Below, one piece after another: positions 57,115 through 64,000 of a stretch of DNA of 64,000 nt. The DNA comes from JAKFYM01 sp964416595 (lineage in GTDB: Bacteria > Bdellovibrionota > UBA1018 > CAIPTA01). Made by a program: the position numbers and the translations under genes. The notes under the pieces are model-generated. The model was not told where the DNA came from. It did no database searches and saw nothing but the letters and a program-made list of their open reading frames with translations. The number at the start of each line of letters is the position of its first letter. Position 1 is the stretch's first letter. Location of the stretch: positions 42,490 to 106,489 of the forward strand of contig CAYQES010000007.1 in NCBI GenBank assembly GCA_964416595.1, read 5' to 3'.

Positions 57115-57588
57115 TCAGTTGTATTTGGCTCCTACGAATCGAATATCTTTGTAGCCGTGAGTTTTTGCTACTTTTAACACTTCTTGCAGAACGGGAAATG
57201 GAGTCTTTTTGTCAGCCTGCAGTAGCAATTTACCATTAAATTCTTTTCCTTCTTGGGCCACGCTGCTGGCAATGGCGGAATTCAAAGCTTTCCAACCATC
57301 AGGACCATTTATAGGTTTTTTCACGTCGAAACCAGCGGTTTCCAGGTATTTTGTTCCATTCCAGCTAACGCCCTCTGCGGAAATATCCAAACGATTGCCC
57401 GTATCGGCTGTCATACCATTTACTACCATTGGCACCGTGATTCCTTTGCCTTGCTCTAATTCTAAGGTTTCTGTGGCAATGCTTTTTAAGAGGAAGATCA
57501 GGATGATCACCAATGTGTCGATGAGCGCAGTGATCTGCAACTCAAAGTTCATTTCCGAATGGCGGCGCTTACGAAAAGTGCTTTCCAT
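57115..57588 (-). CDS. TolR/ExbD-like proton-channel subunit 2
   Basis: A 157-residue bitopic inner-membrane protein: short basic cytoplasmic N terminus, one membrane helix (~residues 17-36) with the proton-carrying Asp24 in 'ALIDTLVIILIFLL', then a periplasmic domain ending in 'GKLLLQADKKTPFPVLQEVLKVAKTHGYKDIRFVG', the usual ExbD/TolR fold. It is the second of two TolR-like proteins in the operon, as AglQ and AglS are in Myxococcus. Confidence 0.88.
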   Translation of the reverse strand: MESTFRKRRHSEMNFELQITALIDTLVIILIFLLKSIATETLELEQGKGITVPMVVNGMTADTGNRLDISAEGVSWNGTKYLETAGFDVKKPINGPDGWKALNSAIASSVAQEGKEFNGKLLLQADKKTPFPVLQEVLKVAKTHGYKDIRFVGAKYN

Positions 57589-57599
57589 ATATCCCTCTT

Positions 57600-58241
57600 T
57601 TAATCCAATCCAACTAAAGCCACGTCGGGGAACAATAGTTTTTGATCCGTGTTTTGGGTAACTTCATTTTTCATTAAGCTTTGGGCCAAGAGTTCAATCT
57701 CTTGAGGAACTACTTTTTCTTTTTCAGCATCTGATAATTCCAGCTGCTTAGCTTTTTTCTGGGTCACACGAAGATTGCCATACTCTTCATCACTTAAGTG
57801 GCGAATCGAATCGATGGCTTGCATGATTTTTTCATAGTCCACAGCCTCTTGCTGTCGATTTTTGAATTCGATGTCGGCAGAGAAGCGGTGAGGATGTTCG
57901 ATTTTTAAAGAAATCAGATGCGCATGCAGGGTTTTAAAATCGTACTGATCGTTTAATTTAGGGATAACTACATTCACTTTTTTAGCGGCACTACCAGTTG
58001 TGTTCAAGCGTAAGCCAGCATCTTCAAAGGTGATCACTAAGCGAAACTGATCTAATTCGGATCGGCTCTTGGCAGCCGCGGCAGCTGTATTGCTGGTTAA
58101 TTTTGCTTCCAAGAATACTAGCTGTGTAAAGGCAGCAGTAAATAATAGGAAACAAATAAGCATCACGAAGCAGTCAATGATCGGAACTATATTTAGTTCC
58201 GTATCTAGATGTTCGTTATCCCCAGAAAATCGTTTCATCAT
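57600..58241 (-). CDS. TolR/ExbD-like proton-channel subunit 1
   Basis: A 213-residue bitopic protein with a membrane helix at ~18-40 and Asp23 in 'VPIIDCFVMLICFLLF'. The periplasmic part is longer than in classic TolR (~140) and ends in a Lys/Glu-rich stretch (~160-190). It lies 25 bases after the TolQ-like gene and 11 bases before the other TolR-like gene. The different tails suggest the two TolR-like proteins contact different partners in one motor. Confidence 0.88.
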   Translation of the reverse strand: MMKRFSGDNEHLDTELNIVPIIDCFVMLICFLLFTAAFTQLVFLEAKLTSNTAAAAAKSRSELDQFRLVITFEDAGLRLNTTGSAAKKVNVVIPKLNDQYDFKTLHAHLISLKIEHPHRFSADIEFKNRQQEAVDYEKIMQAIDSIRHLSDEEYGNLRVTQKKAKQLELSDAEKEKVVPQEIELLAQSLMKNEVTQNTDQKLLFPDVALVGLD

Positions 58242-58266
58242 ATCCTCGCATCAGCCAAGGCAGCCC

Positions 58267-58953
58267 TTAGGCTACCTTGGTTTGTTTTTTGGCGTCGCTG
58301 CTCATTACTGGCGCGGCAGGTTTACCTTTAACGTTGCCTTGTTCATCCCACTCATCTCTATAGAGGCGAGCGCCGAGTAGATCTAAGGTGATCATGGCAG
58401 AGCCTTCTACATCTTCCGTGAGGCGGTTGGCTTTGGATTGCAACACACTAAAAGCGATCATTGCGGGGATTGCTACAGCCAAACCAGAGGCGGTGGCATT
58501 CATGGACACAGAAATACCGTCAGCAAGCATCACAGATTTTGTGGCAGCGTCCACGTTGGCTACGGCGCCGAACGCTTTGATCAAGCCCATGATTGTGCCG
58601 AGTAATCCGAAGAGAGTGGCTACGTTGGCAAGCATGGCGAGATATGCAATGCGTTTACGAATATTGGAGATGCCATCGTGGGCCACGATTTCAATCGCTG
58701 CTTGGATTTGGCGGTTATCGCGGGAGGCCCGTAGGAGACCAGCTTTTACCACTCGAGCAGAAAGGGCGTTGCCTTGGTTGGAGCAATATTGGATGGCTCC
58801 GGCAATATCGTTGGAAAGAATTTTCTGTTTCACTTCGGCCGTGAAGGCTTGGGTGTCGATAGGAAACTTCCAGTATAATGCGTAGGCTCGCTCAATGATG
58901 ATTGCTAGGGTTACAGCTCCGACAGCAATAATGGGTAGTAGGTGCGTTAACAT
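58267..58953 (-). CDS. TolQ/ExbB/MotA-family proton-channel protein (AglR-like)
   Basis: A 228-residue inner-membrane protein with three membrane helices: one N-terminal (~3-20) and two in the conserved region 'LAMLANVATLFGLLGTIMGLIKAF' (~104-127) and 'MNATASGLAVAIPAMIAFSVLQ' (~150-171). The latter, with its Thr/Ser-Gly-Leu-Ala-Val-Ala-Ile-Pro, lines the proton path in TolQ/ExbB. With two TolR-like partners it should form a proton-driven motor. AglR of the Myxococcus gliding motor has the same 1 TolQ:2 TolR gene arrangement. Confidence 0.9.
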   Translation of the reverse strand: MLTHLLPIIAVGAVTLAIIIERAYALYWKFPIDTQAFTAEVKQKILSNDIAGAIQYCSNQGNALSARVVKAGLLRASRDNRQIQAAIEIVAHDGISNIRKRIAYLAMLANVATLFGLLGTIMGLIKAFGAVANVDAATKSVMLADGISVSMNATASGLAVAIPAMIAFSVLQSKANRLTEDVEGSAMITLDLLGARLYRDEWDEQGNVKGKPAAPVMSSDAKKQTKVA

Positions 58954-58965
58954 TTTCGTTCTCCT

Positions 58966-60006
58966 TTACCTGATAATGTCATTAGGGGTGTAGTTGATGC
59001 TGATGGAAGTGTTATCTGTGGGAATCCAAGTGCCGTGGAATACAATTTTATTGCCCGAAGAGCTGTAGGTCCAGCCGTTGGTGGCATCATTGGGCACGGC
59101 AACTCCGTTAAATAAAATTTGTAAGGTGCTCACCTGGGGCACTCTTGAGAGAGGAATTTCCGTGATGGCTTCGGCGATTCTTTGGCTGATTTGGTTTAGA
59201 CCAGAAGAGAAGTTGGGTTCGCAGATAGAAGCCAGGCTGCCGTTGGTAGAGGCAACGATAGATTGAAATTTTAATCCGTTTTCAAAGGGAGCGGCGCAAG
59301 CGGTATTGGCTGGGTTCGAGGTATCCACGGCCACGGCGGAAACGGTGTAGTTCTTTTTATAAGTTCTCGCTAATACATCGTAACGATCTGGTTTTAAGCT
59401 GTTTAAATAATTCATTACATCTGTTGTGGTGGCGGTGGAGTCGTTGTCGTCGGCGTCGCTCAACACAATCACCGCCAAATGCGCATCGCTTCTGAGAAAG
59501 TTGGCGTTGGCTCCAGCTAGAAGGGTAGAGCTCAAGGAGAGGTTGATTGCGTCTAATGCTTTGGCGTTGGCGTGCCCAGTATTGCCCACTTCCACGTTGG
59601 CTTTAAAGTGGTCCGCCATATTGGGCGTGCTATTGGTCACAATAGTATAGGTAGCGCCACCAAAGGCTTGGGCTTGAAATTCACCGGCCTGACCAACGGG
59701 AGTGGCCCGGGTATCCGTGGTTACAACGGCCATCCTGAAATCAAACCCCTTGGTTTGGAATACATTAATAAAGGAATTAAAGCCGGCCGAGAGGTTCTGC
59801 TGTTTTGTGAGCATTGAGCCGGAGTTATCGATCACCCACAAGATATCCACCTTATTATTGGCCACGCTGCCTTGGTAGGTAGATTGGGAGGCGGGTAAAA
59901 TAGAGAGGTCCGCCGCATTTGGACCACAACCCGCCAAAACGCCTAGGCCGATGGGGAGGGCCATCAATAAACTAGGCGCTTTTTTTGAAATAAGTGAAAA
60001 ATTCAT
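58966..60006 (-). CDS. VWA-domain outer-membrane lipoprotein (CglB-like)
   Basis: A 346-residue lipoprotein: lipobox L-A-G-C with Cys27, followed by Gly. A von Willebrand A domain spans ~52-285 with the metal-ion-dependent adhesion motif 'ILWVIDNSGSM' (Asp60, Ser62, Ser64), a later Asp cluster 'VIVLSDADDNDS' and cysteines at 'TACAAP' and 'SICEPN' that could form a disulfide. In Myxococcus, CglB is a VWA lipoprotein adhesin that couples the gliding motor to the surface. The gene is first in the motor operon, 12 bases before the TolQ-like gene. CglB is somewhat larger, so orthology is inference. Confidence 0.82.
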   Translation of the reverse strand: MNFSLISKKAPSLLMALPIGLGVLAGCGPNAADLSILPASQSTYQGSVANNKVDILWVIDNSGSMLTKQQNLSAGFNSFINVFQTKGFDFRMAVVTTDTRATPVGQAGEFQAQAFGGATYTIVTNSTPNMADHFKANVEVGNTGHANAKALDAINLSLSSTLLAGANANFLRSDAHLAVIVLSDADDNDSTATTTDVMNYLNSLKPDRYDVLARTYKKNYTVSAVAVDTSNPANTACAAPFENGLKFQSIVASTNGSLASICEPNFSSGLNQISQRIAEAITEIPLSRVPQVSTLQILFNGVAVPNDATNGWTYSSSGNKIVFHGTWIPTDNTSISINYTPNDIIR

Positions 60007-60019
60007 ATTGTTAAGAATA

Positions 60020-60048
60020 ATTCTATATTATCTGTGTGAATTAGTCAA
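60020..60048 (-). promoter_or_regulatory. predicted sigma70 promoter of the VWA-TolQR-TPR operon
   Basis: Reading leftward, TTGACT (60048-60043), a 17-base spacer and TAGAAT (60025-60020): five of six and five of six matches to consensus. The ATG at 60006 is 13 bases beyond the -10, leaving a leader of about six bases with no Shine-Dalgarno. Confidence 0.6.
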
Positions 60049-60177
60049 CTTAAGCCGGCTGGCCTCCGGGATAATTTATTAATTAGTAATTTCATGTATT
60101 TACAAAAAATCATGGATTCTCCAGTGGAAATAAGAGCTTGGCGAAAATGACGCATATGGTAAAATAAAAGGGGGGGC

Positions 60178-61806
60178 ATGTTGCCAAGAAAAAACTCATA
60201 TCTATATAATTTTATTAAATTATTTATAATTTCAGCCATCAAAGTAAAACCCCAATGGTCTTTTTTGGTGGGGGTTAACGTTTTGCTTCTATCCTGTGGA
60301 CCTGGGGGCGAAACCACCAATTCTAGCCCCAAGCCAGAGCCCTCTCCCATTACCAACGGCTCTTGCACTTCGGGGCCAACCTCCGTTGCTATCAATTACT
60401 TTGTGGAAAATCCCCGTACTAGTTCGGGGAATGCGGCCTTACCTTTTACTAGCTCCCTCACCACAGCCCAAACCAGTGTTGCGTCCATTTCTGGTTTAGT
60501 GGGCAACTGCCTATTACAGAGTGACCGCTTCAAAATCGCTTCTGACTCTATTTTCCCAGCCTATGTGGTTCCGATTGTTGGAAATGGAATGTACTACGCG
60601 CCTACTCAGCCAGAGTTTCGGCAACTAAACGCTTTTTATTACGCCACCGCTGTAAAAAATCTCATGACCACTCTAAGCGCCAATCTCACAAGCCTTGGCA
60701 CTGTAAATATTGATACCCACTGCAATGCGGAGGATAATGCCTACTATTCTCCTAGCTCTAGGCGCGTTTGTTTGGGCTATACTGTTGTATCCCCTACAAA
60801 GGTGGTGTGGGCCGCGGATGATGCGGACGTAGTGATTCATGAAGTAGGTCACTCCGTAAACCATACCTTAGCCAGCACTTCGATTATGAACTCCTCTTTG
60901 GAGGCTGGTGCCATCGATGAATCCTTAGCCGATTATTGGGCTCTTTCTATTTTAAATGATGGGCAATTAAGTGAATGGTTTCTCGGTGCCATAGGCGCCT
61001 CTTATGTGCGCGATGCCACTCAAAATCACCTCTACCCTAATAGCCTAGTGGCAGAAATCCACGACGACTCCCGCATTCTCACGGAAGTTTTATGGGATCT
61101 TAGCGCCGCAGGGAATTTAGGCAAAACAATCGTGGATGGCCTCGTCAAAAGAAGCTTGCAGCTTTTGCCCGCTACCGCGCGCTTTAAAGATTTTTATCAG
61201 GCTTTTTACGATGCTTCCGGCCCAGCCTTTCTTAATCTCACAGCGCCTGAGCGAGCTATGATCGTAACCAAATTCACGAACAAAGGTTTGCATCGAGTAG
61301 ATGACGCCACGGGTTTGCGTTTATCTACGGCGGGTGGTGTGCAGCAGGTATATGTTCTCGACGATTATACCTATTCCGTACAGGCCAACGGCAATTGCAA
61401 TGGTGTGCTCGACGTAAATGAAACGGCTCTTGTGTTAGTTAATTTAGAAAACCCCAATGCAGGGAGAATGGGATCCGGTGTGGCAAATTTAGGAGCCGCA
61501 CCTGCCGGTATACAAATAGTCAGTGGTGGTGCAGTAGGAGATTTTTTTCGTCTTAATGCCAATAGTGATTTTGTTTCGTCTTTACCTGTTGCTGCTTACA
61601 ATCGAGAAGAAGCAGTGTTTTATGCCTCGTTTCTCCTCAAGGCCACTACCGCGGGACTAAAAAACTTTAGTTTAACTTTTACTCCTATGTACTCTGACGC
61701 CACCGGCGTCGCTCCCCTGAGTGCCGATGTAAACGTTAACTTTTCTCTTACAGTAGGTAATACTGCTAGTAACACAAACTGTGTGAACGCCAGTCTATGG
61801 CCTTAA
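60178..61806 (+). CDS. lipoprotein zinc metallopeptidase, M4/M36-like gluzincin
   Basis: A 542-residue lipoprotein with an unusually long n-region before the lipobox L-L-L-S-C (Cys40), then a Pro/Ser linker. The peptidase domain (~110-385) has the zinc motif 'VIHEVGHSVNHT' (His221, Glu222, His225) and the third ligand Glu248 in 'AGAIDESLADYW', the gluzincin pattern of thermolysin and fungalysin; 'HDDSRILTEVLWDLSAAG' fits the M36 C-terminal helix region. Residues ~390-542 are beta-rich, with a calcium-loop-like 'NGNCNGVLDVNE'. The N-terminal propeptide (FTP) usual for this family is missing here and is encoded by the next gene. A run of seven Gs (60170-60176) abuts the ATG and serves as the only Shine-Dalgarno-like element. 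Confidence 0.82.
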   Translation: MLPRKNSYLYNFIKLFIISAIKVKPQWSFLVGVNVLLLSCGPGGETTNSSPKPEPSPITNGSCTSGPTSVAINYFVENPRTSSGNAALPFTSSLTTAQTSVASISGLVGNCLLQSDRFKIASDSIFPAYVVPIVGNGMYYAPTQPEFRQLNAFYYATAVKNLMTTLSANLTSLGTVNIDTHCNAEDNAYYSPSSRRVCLGYTVVSPTKVVWAADDADVVIHEVGHSVNHTLASTSIMNSSLEAGAIDESLADYWALSILNDGQLSEWFLGAIGASYVRDATQNHLYPNSLVAEIHDDSRILTEVLWDLSAAGNLGKTIVDGLVKRSLQLLPATARFKDFYQAFYDASGPAFLNLTAPERAMIVTKFTNKGLHRVDDATGLRLSTAGGVQQVYVLDDYTYSVQANGNCNGVLDVNETALVLVNLENPNAGRMGSGVANLGAAPAGIQIVSGGAVGDFFRLNANSDFVSSLPVAAYNREEAVFYASFLLKATTAGLKNFSLTFTPMYSDATGVAPLSADVNVNFSLTVGNTASNTNCVNASLWP

Positions 61807-61817
61807 GGAGGTTTGGT

Positions 61818-62642
61818 ATGCAAAAGCGTTATAAGCTAATGTTGGCCTTTTGTTTGATGCTCGCCGTGCTTGTATTTTTGCACAAACAACAGCCCATGCA
61901 TTCACAAGAAGAAACCAAACCCACAAAAGAACGCGATCTAGCGGGCAAAATAGCCAAATCTCCCATAGCTGCAGGCGATCGGAGCCCGGCGGAGGCTTCC
62001 TCGGGCAAGGCTTCTCTTTCTTGGGATCATTTAGCGCGAGAATCCCAGGGCCGCTGGTCCGTAACCCGGGATCGATTCGGTTTTGTGAAGCGCATGACAG
62101 GGGCCATTCTCCCCTTAGAATCCATGGCGCCAGTAATGGCCGCCCAGAATTTTCTCGATCTCTATGGGGAGTTTGTCATCGGTATCAATCAAAATAATTT
62201 AACCGAGGCCGAGTCTCGCCAAGAGGAGCAGGTTACACAAGTGCTTTATTCGCAAACGGCAAACGACTTGCCTGTATTTGGCTCGCGCATCAGTATGTTT
62301 ATCGATCGCTCAGGGAATTTAGTGCATTTCGATTCTACTGTTCATCACGGCTCTTTTCCCTCTAGTACACCTAGTATCACTGCTGAAGGTGCGGCAGCGA
62401 TAGTTAGAGATTCCTTGCAGCGTTCTTTTGAGAAAAAGAATCCCGATGCCCTTCAGGGCCTTCCTGAAACCAAACAATTAGCTGCTACGGCCGTACTTGG
62501 CTACCACCTGGTGGGTGAGGTTGTTACCCTTGTGTACCGGCTAGAGTTTTCCTTGGAGGCGCCTAAACAAAGTGACTATGAGGCAATTGTCGACGCCCGC
62601 GACGGATCGCTCGCTGTGCTGCGCCCCTTATCAAAAAAATAA
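61818..62642 (+). CDS. stand-alone fungalysin/thermolysin-type propeptide (FTP/PepSY-like) protein
   Basis: The ATG at 61818 has TAAGGAGG seven bases upstream, partly in the end of the peptidase gene (274 residues). The N terminus has a signal peptide or anchor (~8-25). Residues ~75-260 match the M4/M36 propeptide: 'PVMAAQNFLDLYGEFVIGINQNNL', then the FTP hallmark 'TQVLYSQTANDLPVFGSRISMFIDRSGNLVHFDS', then a PepSY-like part 'LGYHLVGEVVTLVYRLEFSL...AIVDARDGSLAVL'. No catalytic residues are present. The propeptide normally acts in cis as folding helper and inhibitor; here it would act in trans on the adjacent lipoprotein peptidase. Confidence 0.8.
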   Translation: MQKRYKLMLAFCLMLAVLVFLHKQQPMHSQEETKPTKERDLAGKIAKSPIAAGDRSPAEASSGKASLSWDHLARESQGRWSVTRDRFGFVKRMTGAILPLESMAPVMAAQNFLDLYGEFVIGINQNNLTEAESRQEEQVTQVLYSQTANDLPVFGSRISMFIDRSGNLVHFDSTVHHGSFPSSTPSITAEGAAAIVRDSLQRSFEKKNPDALQGLPETKQLAATAVLGYHLVGEVVTLVYRLEFSLEAPKQSDYEAIVDARDGSLAVLRPLSKK

Positions 62643-62758
62643 ACATATTTTATTTTTTATGGCGCGACTTCCTTAAAAGCAGCCGTAGAGGGCCTAATTT
62701 AAGCTAAAAATATGCATGTTCGTCGGTCGTCAGTGGGCTTTTCGACAGAGAAAACAGG

Positions 62759-62803
62759 GGGCGTCAGCGCCCTAACGCTCCGCACGGAGCGCCTTTTCGT
62801 TTC
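62759..62803 (+). terminator. probable Rho-independent terminator after the propeptide gene
   Basis: Two consecutive hairpins: GGGCG-TCAG-CGCCC (62759-62772) and CGCTCC-GCAC-GGAGCG (62776-62791), the second followed by CCTTTTCGTTT. The U-tract is imperfect. It would separate the peptidase genes from the rRNA promoter. The remaining bases of this 536-base gene-free stretch (62643-63178) hold the rRNA promoter and leader described next. Confidence 0.5.
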
Positions 62804-62934
62804 CGAGAGGCCGTTATTTTTTTCATAAAACAGGCTTTTAAAGCCATTTTTAACGATATTTGTGAAAGAAATTGAGCATTTAAATAGGAAAGTGATTTTC
62901 CTGAAGAAAATTAGCGAAAAACTGTAAAAGGGGC

Positions 62935-62963
62935 TTGCGGGCCCAGTGGGTTTTCACTATAAC
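62935..62963 (+). promoter_or_regulatory. predicted rRNA operon promoter
   Basis: TTGCGG (62935-62940), a 17-base spacer and TATAAC (62958-62963), with an A-rich upstream segment (62881-62930) that could act as an UP element. The predicted start is near 62970, about 210 bases before mature 16S rRNA, a usual leader length. Confidence 0.5.
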
Positions 62964-62998
62964 CACAAAACACACGAATTGAGATTCCTTCGAAATTC

Positions 62999-63011
62999 TG
63001 TTCTTTGACAA
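62999..63011 (+). promoter_or_regulatory. boxA-like antitermination site in the rRNA leader
   Basis: TGTTCTTTGACAA closely resembles the bacterial rrn boxA (E. coli TGCTCTTTAACAA), bound in RNA by NusB/NusE to allow Rho-resistant transcription. Its place between the predicted promoter and the 16S gene fits. Confidence 0.65.
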
Positions 63012-63111
63012 CTAGATAGGAAATTAGGGCTGCTTTTGTCTCAAAAGGCTACTTTTGAGAGGAAAACAGCCCACACATGCAAACGTCAATTCTGATAAAA
63101 ATTAAGTCGCA

Positions 63112-63165
63112 CACTTCTCTGCAACGGGAAGTGGACGCAAAAAGGATTAATCCGAGAAATCGGAT
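63112..63165 (+). other. leader hairpins upstream of 16S rRNA
   Basis: CACTTC (63112-63117) pairs with GAAGTG (63128-63133), and ATCCGA (63150-63155) pairs with TCGGAT (63160-63165) around a GAAA tetraloop. These are local structures in the precursor, probably part of the processing region before the mature 5' end. Confidence 0.4.
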
Positions 63166-63178
63166 CTCTTAAAAAGTT

Positions 63179-64000
<822 letters not shown>

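Noticed and set aside
58267..58953. Standard Tol-Pal locus
   Set aside because: There are two TolR-like proteins, a VWA lipoprotein and a giant TPR protein, and no tolB or pal. The arrangement fits AglRQS better.

Overview
The window looks like chromosomal DNA of a Gram-negative, formerly 'deltaproteobacterial' organism, most likely a member of the Bdellovibrionota or a close relative. Reasons: the 5' part of a 16S rRNA gene at the right edge with a delta-like core; many exported proteins, lipoproteins and outer-membrane barrels; an Agl/Glt (gliding or trafficking motor) type gene cluster; and amino-acid catabolism genes suited to a protein-eating life. There is no phage, transposon, CRISPR array or tRNA gene. 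Gene order is dense, with many 1- to 4-base start/stop overlaps.

Layout. 1-4.7 kb: the end of a cut gene, an exported protein, and the phosphate importer pstSCAB followed by a DUF493 gene. 5-18 kb: housekeeping genes, namely branched-chain aminotransferase, an agmatinase-like ureohydrolase overlapping an M3 oligopeptidase, TapT (DTW) tRNA modification, a Tat-exported HiPIP, a Pif1-like helicase, a Tgt-MnmC fusion, an exported beta-carbonic anhydrase and small membrane proteins. 17.7-24 kb: GST, a C45 autoproteolytic hydrolase, PmtA-like methyltransferase, an RmlD-like reductase, a secreted EEP-fold hydrolase and a barrel protein. 24-31 kb: surface polysaccharide genes (flippase, polymerase/ligase, GT4, GT2) facing the dTDP-rhamnose genes rmlC-A-B, then ftsB-eno, trmFO, a PAS histidine kinase, an AI-2E-family permease and xerC.

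37.8-50 kb is a catabolic block. One operon (+ strand) holds 3-hydroxybutyryl-CoA dehydrogenase, crotonase, a short-chain acyl-CoA dehydrogenase and a two-subunit B12 mutase. The mutase has the Phe/Gln substrate-pocket pair of isobutyryl-CoA mutase, not the Tyr/Arg pair of methylmalonyl-CoA mutase. This suggests that valine carbon (isobutyryl-CoA) is isomerised to butyryl-CoA and beta-oxidised. A facing operon (- strand) holds the leucine route: methylcrotonyl-CoA carboxylase (with a split, BT-less alpha part), methylglutaconyl-CoA hydratase and HMG-CoA lyase. With ilvE, the window describes conversion of branched-chain amino acids to acetyl-CoA and acetoacetate.

50.9-60 kb holds a VWA lipoprotein, one TolQ-like and two TolR-like proteins, a 1047-residue TPR protein, a CpoB-like lipoprotein and an unknown secreted protein, which resembles the AglRQS/CglB/Glt machinery. 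60.2-62.6 kb holds a lipoprotein metallopeptidase followed by a separate gene for a fungalysin/thermolysin-type propeptide. 62.6-64 kb holds a likely terminator, an rrn promoter, a boxA-like leader and the first ~820 nt of 16S rRNA.

A recurrent feature is good -35/-10 promoters placed only 5-13 nt before ATG codons without a Shine-Dalgarno sequence, suggesting that leaderless mRNAs are common here. All family assignments come from reading motifs in translated sequence; no database search was run.
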